From the NCBI GenBank assembly GCA_015206805.1, contig JADEZP010000002.1:1-61998 (forward strand): 61,998 nucleotides of DNA, written 5' to 3'. The notes beneath the pieces were generated by a model. The model was not told where the DNA came from. It did no database searches and saw nothing but the letters and a program-made list of their open reading frames with translations. The position numbers and the translations under genes were made by a program. The number at the start of each line of letters is the position of its first letter. Position 1 is the stretch's first letter. This document shows positions 13,701-20,400 of this stretch, in pieces. This DNA comes from Quinella sp. 1Q7 (GTDB lineage: Bacteria; Bacillota; Negativicutes; Selenomonadales; Selenomonadaceae).

Positions 13701-16700
13701 GCAAAGGCGGCACAGTTAAGAACGTCACGCTTGATAACGTCAAAGTCAGCGGCGGTGAAGGAGTCGGCGGGCTTGTCGGCGACAACCGCGGCACAATCGA
13801 AAACTGCACGGTAAGCGGCACAGTCAGCGGCAATCAATCGGTCGGCGGGCTCGTCGGTGACAACTACGCCACAGTCAGCAGCAACACGGCAATTGCCACA
13901 GTCAAAGGCACGGGCGCAAATGTCGGCGGGCTCGTCGGTGACAATTCCGGCACAGTCAGCGACAACTTTGCCGACAGCACGGTCAACGGCAATGAGTTTG
14001 TCGGCGGACTTGTCGGTCACAACAGAAGCAAAACCAACGACAATTCTTATCACAGCAACCTCGATGCAATCGGCGAAAACAGCGGCACAGCCGAAAACAA
14101 TACGCGGCTTTACAAACTCACGGTGCCCGAAGGCGTTGTTGCAAGCGGCGACAGTCTTGAAACTATCGACGGCGTCACCTACGCGGCAAAAGGCTCGACC
14201 GTCACATTTACGATTAAGCGTGGCGTGGTTCTAAGCGACGAATTGGCACCCGTCACCGTCACCGACGACCTCGACTTAAGCGACATTACCGTCACCGACC
14301 ATTGGGGCGTTGGTCAAGGTGCGGACGGCTCGAAGGATAAGCCCTACCTAATCAGCACGGTTGAAGGTCTGCAGTATCTGGCGACTTATGTCAACGGCGA
14401 CCACGACTGCGCGGGCTTGAATTTCAAACTTGCGGGCGACCTTGACTTGAGCGGCGTCAACTTTACACCAATCGGCAACGAATCTAATCAATTCAACGGC
14501 ACGTTCAATGGCGTCGACTTCACAATCAGCAACCTCAAAATCAGTGGCAATAAAGATTACGTCGGCTTGTTCGGCAATGTCGGCACGGGCGGCACAGTTA
14601 AGAATGTCGCGCTCGAAAACGTTAACATCGGCGGCAATTTAAATGTCGGTGCACTTGTCGGCTTCAACAACGGTACAGTCACGGGCGGTATAATCAGCGG
14701 CAGAGTCAACGGTCGTCGATATATCGGCGGGCTCGTCGGTCAAAACAACAACGGCGGCACAGTCACGGGCAGTTTTGCCGACGCCATAGTCCGCAGCAAT
14801 CCCAGAGTCGGCGGCGCACTCGTCGGCTCAAACTCCGGCACCGTCAGCGACAATTTCTATCACAGCAACAGGAACGCTATCGGCAGCGGCAAAGGTACAG
14901 CCTCCAACAACACGCGCTATTACAAGCTCACGTTGCCCGACGGCGTCGTTGCAAGCGGCGATAACGTTGAAACTTTCGACGGCGTCGCCTACGCGCCGAG
15001 AAACTCGACTGTCACATTTACGGTAAAGCCCGGCTACGTCCTAAGCGGCAAATTGTCGCCCGTCAAAGTCCGCAGTGCCGACATCAACTTGAGCAAAGCA
15101 GTCACCGTCACGAAACTTTGGGACGACGGCGACGGCTCAACGACGAATCCGTTCCTAATCAACACGGCTGAAGATTTACAGCATCTGTCAAGCTACGTAA
15201 ACGACGGCAACGACTGCAACGGCTTGACGTTCAAGCTCACGGCGGACATCGACTTGAGCTCCGTCAGCAACTTTACGCCAATCGGCAACCGCAACAATAT
15301 GTTCAGCGGCACGTTCGACGGCGACGGCAAGACAATCAGCAACCTGAAAATCAGCGGCGGCAGCAACGTCGGTTTGTTCGGCAACAACGCAGGCACGATT
15401 CAAAATCTCACGCTCGCCGACGCCACAGTCAGCGGCACAGATTATGTCGGCGGACTTGTCGGATATAACGGCGGCACAGTCAGCGGTTGCACGGTGACAA
15501 GCACAGTCAGCGGCACGGAATATGTCGGCGGCTTGGTTGGCTTGAACAGCGGTACACTCAACGGCAATTTCTGCCACAGCAACAGGGACGCGGTCGGCGA
15601 CGAATCCGAAACCGATACCACGCGACTTTACGAACTCACGTTGCCTGAAGGCGTCACGGTTGATAAAACAAAGCTAGTCGTCGACAACAAATCTTACGTC
15701 ACGGCGGGCGAAGTCACGCTCACCGCGAAGGATACCGATACGGGCGAAATTCTCGGCACCGTGTCAGCCGACGTCGCGGAAGATGTCGCCATTGCCGCGG
15801 ACGGCGCGGAGGATAATCCGTATATCACAATCACCATCGACGACAAGCCCACGATTTACGGCGGCGCGGGTCACAACATTGTTACGGGCGGCAACGCACT
15901 TGTCGAACTCGACGCCGATAAAAAACGCGACGGCGCAGTTATCAACGTCAGCGGCGGCTCGACGACAATCACCGGCTCCAACAATACAATCGGCGGCTTC
16001 ACGGGCGACACCATTGCCGTTGACGGGCTCGACCTTTCCGAAACAAAATTCACGTTCGGCGGCGAAAATCTCACGATTGAGGGCGCGAACTTCCGCACGA
16101 TTGTTGAGGGCGTTTCGACGACGGGCGCGGGCTACATGACGCAATACCTTCAGAACGCGACGGACGGCACCGTTTACAAAGCGGCAATCGGCGGCGAAAG
16201 CTCCACAATGTACGTCGCGGCTGACGAGGACGTTCGCGCCAACGCTTACATCGGCAAGAACAGCAAGGTCGACTTCGCGAACTTTTCGGGCAGCGCGGTC
16301 GTCGACTTGGCGAAGGTCGGCACGGACGATTATTGGATTGACAGCAAGCTCGGCGGCGAAAGCGCATATTTCGACGGCGTCAATCAGCTCGTCGGCGGCG
16401 CGGACGAAATTATTTTCAAGGGCTCGGACGCGAACGAAACTTTAATTGCCGGTGCGGGCAACACGTCGATTTACGGCGGCGGCGGCACGAACATTTTGAG
16501 CGGCTACGGCGGTCGCGACAAATCGGGCTCGACGACATTTTTCTTACTCGGCATAAACGACGGCGCGGTCAACACAATCAGCGGCTTTGAGTACGTCGGC
16601 TCCAACAACTACGGCGGCGCAATCGTCACGGCGGACGCGCTCGATATCGACATTGAGAACAATTATTTCAGCAACGTTGAAATTGTCGGCGACGACCTGC

Positions 16701-17329
16701 GGCTTGCCGTCACGAAAAATAACGACACTGCAACTGAACGCGCCGTGCTCGAAGGCGGCTTGGGCAAAGATTTTGTCGTCAACGGTCTTGTGGCGCAGGT
16801 CGGCAATGATATCGTCAACGTCGACGACAAGGCGCAATATTATCTGGCACTCGGCGCGAATGCCACGGTCAGCGTCGGCGGCAGCGGCGACGAAAGTATC
16901 TGGCTCGACGACCCCGACAGCGGCAAAGAGTTTGAAGGCGACTTTACGGTCATTGACGCGCGCAACTCGACGGGCAAGTCGAAACTCGCGGGCAACAACG
17001 CCGACAATGTCATTTACGCGGGCAGCGGTGCAACGAGTTTGTGGGGCGGCAACGGCGGCAACGATTTGATGTACGGCAGCGCAGGTGTCGATGAATTTTT
17101 CTACGCGGCGGGCAACGGCTCCGACACGATTAATGCGGGCAGCGGCGACGGCGTCTACTTCGTCGACATAACGCTCGACGACATAACAATCGACACGGTC
17201 ACAGCTTCGGCGGTCGCGTTCAGCTTCAAAGACGGCGGCAAACTCACCGTCAACGACAATAACAGCGGCGTCACCTTCACGGTCGGCAATGAAACTTATC
17301 GGCTCAACAACAGGCGCGAATTTGAATGA
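1706..17329 (+). CDS. Giant GLUG-repeat, RTX-like surface/secreted protein (5207 aa)
   Basis: A single uninterrupted 15.6-kb frame. The start is fixed by AAGGAGG nine bases upstream. The N-terminus MEFIFDLQRFDG is not a Sec signal. The body (about residues 60-4640) alternates GLUG blocks (VGGLVG.N.GTV..., GTFDGDGHTISNL, VGLFGYV) with about 70-residue linkers beginning NNTR[YL]YKLT. I count 16 such linkers, so 16 modules of roughly 0.7-1.1 kb. GLUG blocks usually form beta-helical rods, so an elongated adhesin-like molecule is likely. The C-terminal 500 residues (about 4690-5207) carry RTX-like Gly/Asp repeats (GAGNTSIYGGGGTNILSG, GGNGGNDLMYG) and end in NETYRLNNRREFE, which suggests type I export. 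Neighbouring paralogues share promoter and ends. The function is not known. Confidence 0.9.
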   Translation: MEFIFDLQRFDGEVSIWDGTYGTVPDAVDGVITITTAKELATLALLVNGKANKFKGVTIKLGVDIDLNNKPWIPIGDIYKFGDTFESSKPFQGTFDGDGHTISNLTVSGSQNFRGLFGYVEGGTVKNVTLENVNVNISGDDVYYVGGLVGWNKGGTVTGCTVNGKVSGNLVVGGLVGRNNDGTVNGTVNVTVSGKNNVGGLVGWNHGGTVTGGTVKATVNGEKYIGGLVGTNEGGTATGGTVNATVNGNKWVGGLVGLYQGGTVKDNSFYSNVGAIDGTDNENNTRYYKLTVPDGVTGEGDGLKIVDGVLYAAKDSTVKLTVKTGDGISYSRSINVTKDTDLSELAIAVHWNALNGADGSKNKPYEISDVAGLQYLANYVNDGNTCNGLNFKLAADIDLNNINWTPIGNYKNRFAGTFDGDGHTISNLKINGGDNVGFFGYVYGSTIKNVTLTNATIKGDYYVGGLVGYKEFGTVEDCTVSNATVSGNYNVGGLIGRNNSGTVSGSTSIATVNGYVSVGGLVGFNLGKINDNIFYSNKKYAVGDNITIEFNNTRYCKLTLQGVTASGDNCITVGNDAYAVGNVTLAAKTGYVYSGATSLNVTADTSINATDVWGIGQGADGSTANPYLISTVEGLQYLANFVNDGKDTTGLNFKLAADLNLKDVSNFTPIGNRNNMFSGTFDGGDFKISNLTITGNENSVGLFGYNNGTIKNVKLDNFNISGNYFVGGLVGYNKGTVSNCTVSSKVSGTTNVGGIVGLNNGTTEGNTAFSEVSGTSESAWVGGLVGLNFDGTAKNNKFYSNKDAVGSGSGTVENNTRYFKITVPDGVSVDGAKLEVDGTTYYTGNVTLTVADNPDDKYLKGATYNDDGSYTLSSDTTITIGNCPKIGNIFFDRTTYEYLINTAEDLQALAAYVNGYGDTTDLTFKLNADIDMSGVENFTPIGPIWTRSFDGTFDGSNHTISNLKISGGNRIGLFGYVGTGGTVKNVTLNNVDVTGSDNVGGLVGQNYGTISDSTVTNAKVKGYDYVGGFVGSNYGTVTGGTFKGTVNGNAGVGGLVGWNKGTVRDNSFYSNKDAIAINIGTVENNTRLYKLTVSEGITAEVDGIKTVDGVTYATSGSTVKFAAKTGYVYNTDTSFKITEDTTIIATDVWGIESGADGSKDKPYLISTAKGLQYLATFVNGGNNCNGLNFKVTADIDLKDVRNFTPIGTNYSHSFQGTFDGGDHTISNLKITGENNHVGLFGYVREGTIQNVTLENVNVSGNDVVGGLVGYNYKSTVKGTVTGNTVKGIRYVGGLVGQNEGGTVNGTVGNCTVTGSNNVGGLVGLNRGTVSGCTVLNATVSGKEEIGGIVGYNHYYDTVTGGTVIATVSGNENVGGLVGENDGTVKDNKFYSNAGAIDGTDNANNTRLYKLTLPKGVTAEGDGVEIVDGVHYVPSGSTVKLTAKTGYVLSNSMSITVTADTAVTDTVVTATDVWGIGQGADGSAEHPYLISDVEGLQYLADYVNDGKYTTGLNFKLAADIDLSSVSNFTPIGTNSSKSFDGVIDGDGHTISNLTIDTPHNKNIGLFGYVYSGTIKNVKLTNATVSGYSYVGGLVGRNYGGKISNCTVISTVNGNRQIGGLVGDNEGTVTGNKFYSNAGAINGTDNANNTRYYKLTLPEGVSVDGAKWEVDGTTYYASKVKLTVADNPDEKYLKGATYNDDGTYTLSGDTTITVGNCPKIGNIVFDRSTYEYLINTAEDLQALTTYVKGGNDCAGLTFKVNADIDMSGVENFTPIGTYVNHKSRPFRGTFDGNGHTISNLTITGKDYVGLFGLVYSGGTVKNVTLDNVDISGSFGVSGIASINYGTIENCTVNGTVKVKVNDSDGRCFGGLVGVNNGGTVTGGKVTGTISGNQHVGGLVGQNDGGTVTDGTVIATVNGSRSVGGLVGWNNGGTVTGNTFYSNVGAAGLNFGSGTVDNNTRLYKLTLPAGVTAEGDGLKTIDGVLYAASGSTVTFAAKTGYVYNTGTGFKITSDTTVIATDVWGVESGADGSAANPYLISDVAGLQLLATYVNDGNNCKDLNFKVTADIDLKEVSNWRPIGTDYYHSFRGAFDGDGHTVNNLTITGSSDNVGLFGYVDSGGTIQNVTLDTVNVSGRYDVGGVVGRNYGTVTGNTVSGTVTGTGEDIGGVVGGNYGTVSGNTVSGKVSGNWCVGGLVGDNEGPVSNNTVSGKVSGNWYVGGLVGDNEGPVSNNTVSGIVSGDWYVGGLVGRNWGTISGCTAISANISGYSYVGGLVGRNYPSGTFNDNSYYNNDVGEAGEKYGTSKNNTRLYKLTLPEGVTAEGDKVKIVDGVHYVSSGSTVKLTAKTGYVLSGETSLTVTEDTTVTTVTATDVWGIGQGADGTSTNPYKISTVEGLQYLANYVNGGNNCDGLNFKLAADIDLSGVENFTPIGTSLNKSFDGVFDGDGHTISNLTINRSSDNVGLFGYVYSGTVQNVTLTDFNISGREEVGGLIGYNRGTVRNNTVRNNTVSGSLNVGGIVGFNGGTVSDNTAVVPVNGNQRVGGLAGLNSGTVSGNKFYSNAGDFGLNYGKSSNNTRYYKLTLPEGVSVDGAKWEVDGTTYYASNVKLTIADNPDEKYLKGATYNADGTYTVSGDTTITVGNCPKIGNITFDRATYQYLINTAEDLQALAAYVNGSNDCAGLTFKVNADIDMSGVENFTPIGNSFSMFRGTFDGNNHTISNLKISSTGNHVGLFNSVGINGTVKNVTLDNVDIKGGDIVGGLVGWNNGTVSDSKVTGTVSGNERVGGLVGYNYAGTVSGNTVIGTVSGNSEVGGLVGTNSNAVTGGTVNATVNGTSLVGGLVGYNYGTVTGGTVNATVSGTDYVGGLVGSNHGKVRDNTFYSNEGDVGKNNEDGTVENNTRYYKLTLPEGVTPEGDGLKTVDGVLYAASGSTVTLSGTLKTGYAYNTGSNFKISADTTVITMDAWGIESGADGSKDKPYLINNVAGLRYLAEYVNGGNDCKDLNFKVTADIDLSSVENFTPIGDFSNQFAGTFDGDGKTIRNLTINRTGRNVGLFGFVHYGTIKNVTLTDVNISGNKNVGGLVGWNYRSTVSGTVSGTVKGIEDVGGLVGYNYGTVTGGKFSGTVNGTTYVGGLVGRNIAGTVTGSTVNVTISGNEDVGGLVGYSEGTVSGNTINGTVSSSNKRVGGLVGYAREGTVSGNTVSSTVSGNEDVGGLVGLNWSSTVKDNMAIATVSGNSYVGGLFGSNRGTVTGNKFYSNAGDVGSNFRDGKSSNNTRLYKLTLPEGVTTEGGGVKILDGVTYAASGSTVKFAAKTGYVLSGATSLNVTADTSITATDVWGIGQGADGSANHPYLISTVEGLQYLANYVNGGNNCDGLNFKLAADIDLSSVENFTPIGTSLSKSFDGVFDGDGHTISNLTITGSSDNVGLFGYVYSGTVQNVTLTDFTVSGSEEVGGLIGYNRGTVRNNTVSGNNTVSGNRNIGGFVGFNGGTVSDNTAVVPVNGNQQIGGLVGDNEGTVTGNKFYSNKDAVGTNSGTVRDNTRYYKLTVPDGVSIDGEKLEVDGTTYYASNVKLTIADNPDEKYLKGATYNDDGSYTVTVSGDTTITVGNCPKIGNITFDRSTYQYLINTVEDLQALATYVNGGNDCSGFTFKVNADIDMSSVENFTPIGNNNNQFAGTFDGNGHTISNLKISGGNYCGLFGFVNGGTVKNVTLDNVDIKGDYTVGGLIGFNYKSTVSDSKVTGTVNGNRNVGGIVGENRGTVTGSTVCATVKGTDSVGGLAGWNNGTVTGNTVNATVNGDYGVGGLVGDNYIRGTVKDNIFYSNKDAFDTNNGKVENNTRLYKLTVPEGVTPEGDGLKTIDGVLYAASGSTVKFPIKRGVISSKKLDPVTVTGDLDLSDITVTDVWGIGQGADGSANHPYLIGTVAGLQYLANYVSGGNDTKGLNFKLAADIDLSSIANWKTIGRNSIKSFDGVFDGDGHTISNLQITGGGGIYVGLFGYVGKGGTVKNVTLDNVKVSGGEGVGGLVGDNRGTIENCTVSGTVSGNQSVGGLVGDNYATVSSNTAIATVKGTGANVGGLVGDNSGTVSDNFADSTVNGNEFVGGLVGHNRSKTNDNSYHSNLDAIGENSGTAENNTRLYKLTVPEGVVASGDSLETIDGVTYAAKGSTVTFTIKRGVVLSDELAPVTVTDDLDLSDITVTDHWGVGQGADGSKDKPYLISTVEGLQYLATYVNGDHDCAGLNFKLAGDLDLSGVNFTPIGNESNQFNGTFNGVDFTISNLKISGNKDYVGLFGNVGTGGTVKNVALENVNIGGNLNVGALVGFNNGTVTGGIISGRVNGRRYIGGLVGQNNNGGTVTGSFADAIVRSNPRVGGALVGSNSGTVSDNFYHSNRNAIGSGKGTASNNTRYYKLTLPDGVVASGDNVETFDGVAYAPRNSTVTFTVKPGYVLSGKLSPVKVRSADINLSKAVTVTKLWDDGDGSTTNPFLINTAEDLQHLSSYVNDGNDCNGLTFKLTADIDLSSVSNFTPIGNRNNMFSGTFDGDGKTISNLKISGGSNVGLFGNNAGTIQNLTLADATVSGTDYVGGLVGYNGGTVSGCTVTSTVSGTEYVGGLVGLNSGTLNGNFCHSNRDAVGDESETDTTRLYELTLPEGVTVDKTKLVVDNKSYVTAGEVTLTAKDTDTGEILGTVSADVAEDVAIAADGAEDNPYITITIDDKPTIYGGAGHNIVTGGNALVELDADKKRDGAVINVSGGSTTITGSNNTIGGFTGDTIAVDGLDLSETKFTFGGENLTIEGANFRTIVEGVSTTGAGYMTQYLQNATDGTVYKAAIGGESSTMYVAADEDVRANAYIGKNSKVDFANFSGSAVVDLAKVGTDDYWIDSKLGGESAYFDGVNQLVGGADEIIFKGSDANETLIAGAGNTSIYGGGGTNILSGYGGRDKSGSTTFFLLGINDGAVNTISGFEYVGSNNYGGAIVTADALDIDIENNYFSNVEIVGDDLRLAVTKNNDTATERAVLEGGLGKDFVVNGLVAQVGNDIVNVDDKAQYYLALGANATVSVGGSGDESIWLDDPDSGKEFEGDFTVIDARNSTGKSKLAGNNADNVIYAGSGATSLWGGNGGNDLMYGSAGVDEFFYAAGNGSDTINAGSGDGVYFVDITLDDITIDTVTASAVAFSFKDGGKLTVNDNNSGVTFTVGNETYRLNNRREFE
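2550..15640 (+). repeat. 16 tandem protein-coding modules
   Basis: Related modules follow one another at the DNA level. The linker codons for NNTR[Y/L] recur near 2554, 3357, 4146, 4955, 5915, 6642, 7570, 8614, 9417, 10390, 11514, 12314, 13207, 14097, 14909 and 15619. Some neighbouring copies are almost identical, for example 8900-9100 and 11770-11970. Such an array is expected to expand and contract by recombination and is hard to assemble from short reads. Confidence 0.8.
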
Positions 17330-17355
17330 GCGGCAACGACTGACATAAAAATTTT

Positions 17356-17385
17356 CCCTCGGCAAATTTGTCGGGGGATTTTTTT
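17356..17385 (+). terminator. Rho-independent terminator
   Basis: CCCTCG pairs with CGGGGG across a 10-nt loop, then a T run. The next promoter's -35 box starts one base later. Confidence 0.8.
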
Positions 17386-17386
17386 A

Positions 17387-17416
17387 TTGACACGACGTTA
17401 TATTTCGCTGTAAAGT
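17387..17416 (+). promoter_or_regulatory. Class 1 promoter of the 2206-aa gene
   Basis: TTGACA at 17387-17392, 18-nt spacer, TAAAGT at 17411-17416. SD AGGAGG at 17431-17436 precedes the ATG at 17445. The spacer is identical to that of the promoter at 24137. Confidence 0.7.
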
Positions 17417-17444
17417 TACGTATAAATTTCAGGAGGCGATTACC

Positions 17445-20400
17445 ATGGAATTTATTTTTGATTTGCAACGTTTCGACGGAGAAGTTTCCATTTGGGACGG
17501 CACAGTCGGAACCGTACACGCCGCCGTGGACGGCGTCATAACAATCACCACGGCGCAACAGCTCGCGGCTTTGGCAAAGGCAGTCAACAACGGCACCAAC
17601 TTCAGAGGCATCACCATAAAGCTCGGTGCCGACATTGACTTGAACAACATCGACTGGACGCCAATCGGCAACTACGACAATCGATTCCAAGGCACATTCG
17701 ACGGCGACGGTCACACAATCCGTAACCTCAAAACCAGTATCAACGAAGATTACGTCGGCTTGTTCGGCTACGTTGACGGCGGCATCGTTAAGAACGTAAC
17801 GCTTATAAATTTCGACGTCAGCGGCGATTATTCGTATGTCGGCGGGCTCGTCGGCTTCAACGACGGCGGCACAATCACAGGCAACACAGTCGTCGGCACA
17901 GCCAACGGCACCACCACAACCTTTTCCGATGTCGGCGGACTTGTCGGCAGAAACTACGGCGGCACAGTCAGCGGCAACACCTTCTGCAGCAACAAAGACG
18001 CGGTCGGCGACAGCTTCAGGACTGTCGAAAACAACACGCGGCTTTACAAAATCACGCTACTCGAAGGTGTCACGGTGGACGGCGAAGGTCTTAAAACCAT
18101 CGACGGCGTCACCTACGCGGTAAGCGGCTCGACCGTCAAATTTACGATTAAGCGCGGCGTGACTTTAAGCGAAAAATTGGATACCGTCACCGTAAACGGC
18201 GACATCGACCTGAGCGGAATTACCGTCACCGACCATTGGAATGCTTTAAACGGCTCGGACGGCTCGGAGGAGAATCCCTACCTGATCAGCACGGTTGAAG
18301 GTCTGCAGTATCTGGCAACTTACGTCAACGTCGTCACCAACAACGACGAAAAAAACTGCACGGGCGTGCATTTCAAGCTTACGAACGACTTGGATTTGAG
18401 CTCCGTCGAAAGCTGGACGCCAATCGGCAGAAGCACAAGCGTATGGTTAGACGGCGTGTCCGACGGCGCGTTCAACGGCACGTTCGACGGCGACGGTCAC
18501 ACGATAAGCAACCTCACAATCACCGGCACCAACGGTAACGTCGGCTTGTTCGGTTGTGTCAGGTATAGAGGCGTCGTTCATGACATCACGCTTACCAATG
18601 TCAACATCAGCGGCTCCGGTCATGTCGGCGGAATTGTCGGTGAAAACTGGGGCACAGTCCACAACAACACAATCAGCGGCACGATCAAAGGCGATGACGC
18701 GGTAGGCGGGATCGTCGGCTTCGACGGCAAAATCGGCTACTTGGGCGGCACACTCCACAGCAACACGGTATTTTCCGAAGTCAGCGGCAATACGAATGTC
18801 GGCGGGCTTGCCGGCTACAACGGCGGCGACCCAATCACCGGCGGTGCAATAGTCAGAGACAACAAATACTACAGCAACAAAGACGCTGTCGGGCTCAACT
18901 ATGAACACGGCATAAGTTCAAACAACACGCGCTATTACAAACTCACGTTGCCCGAAGGCGTCACTGTCACGGGCGAACCCGACACACTCAGCGACGGCAC
19001 CAACATTTACTACACGGGCAATGTTACGCTCAACCTTGCGGATAATCCCGACGACAAATATATCAAGAGCACGACTTATAACGCCGACGGCACCTACACC
19101 TACACCATTAGCGACGAGACGCCCATTACGATTGGCAACTGCCCGAAAATCGGCAACATCGTCTTCGACAGGTCGACTTATCAATATCTGATTAACACGG
19201 TTGAAGACCTGCAATCTCTTGCGGCTTACGTCAACGGCGGCAACGACTGCGCGGACTTAACCTTCAAGCTCAACGCCGATATTGACATGAGCTCCGTCGG
19301 CAACTTTACGCCAATCGGCAACCGCAACAATCAATTCGCGGGCACATTCGACGGCGGCGACTTCAAAATCAGCAACCTCAAAATCAACGGTGACAATCAC
19401 GTCGGCTTGTTCGGCGACAACAAAGGCACTGTTAAGAACGTCACGCTTGATAACGTCTACATCAAAGGCAATTTAAATGTCGGCGGGCTTGTCGGTTGGA
19501 ACAGCGGCACGGTCAGCGACAGCAAAGTCACCGGCACAGTCGACGGTCATTATTTTATTGGCGGGTTTGTCGGTCAGAACAACGGCGGCGGTCCGGTCAC
19601 GGGCAACACATTCAACGGCATAGTCGACGGCATAGAAATAGTCGGCGGGCTTGTCGGTTGGAACAAAGGCACAGTCACAGGCGGCACAGTCAACGGCACA
19701 GTCAAAGGCAGTTTAAATGTCGGCGGGCTTGTCGGCTCCAACGACGGCACAGTCAGCGACAACATCTTCTACAGCAACAAAAACGCAGTCGGCAACAGCG
19801 GCGGCACTGTCGAAAACAACACGCGCTATTACAAGCTCACGTTGCCCGACGGCGTCACGGCTGAAGGCGACGGCGTTAAAATTGTCGACGGCGTCACCTA
19901 CGCGACGAGCGGCTCGACCGTCACATTTACGATTAAGCGCGGCGTGGTTTTAAGCGACAAATTGGATCCCGTCACCGTAAACGGCGACCTCGACTTGAAA
20001 AACGGAATTACCGTCACCGACCATTGGAATGTTTTAAACGGCGGGGACGGTTCGGAAGAGAATCCCTACCTAATCGGCACGGTTGAAGGTCTGCAATATC
20101 TTGCAAACTACGTCAACGCCAGCGACGAATACTACTACACAAACAACGAAAACCAATGTGAGGGCTTGAATTTCAAGCTTGCGGCGGATCTCGACTTGAG
20201 CTCCGTAGCGAACTGGACGACAATCGGCTACAGAGATAATCCGTTCAGAGGCACATTCGACGGCGACGGGCACACGATAAGCAACCTCACAATCACCGGC
20301 AAAAGCAAATACGTCGGCTTGTTCGGCAATGTCGGCAAAGGCGGCACCGTTCAAAATGTCACGCTTGATAACGTCAACGTCAGCGGCAAGGACAGTGTCG

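Noticed and set aside
2100..15500. CRISPR-like or satellite repeats in the giant gene
   Set aside because: The repetition follows codons and protein modules in one open frame.
16544..17365. Long minus-strand open frame opposite the giant gene's C-terminus
   Set aside because: It is a shadow of the GC-rich codon pattern, with no SD and no recognisable domain. Similar shadows occur opposite all family members.
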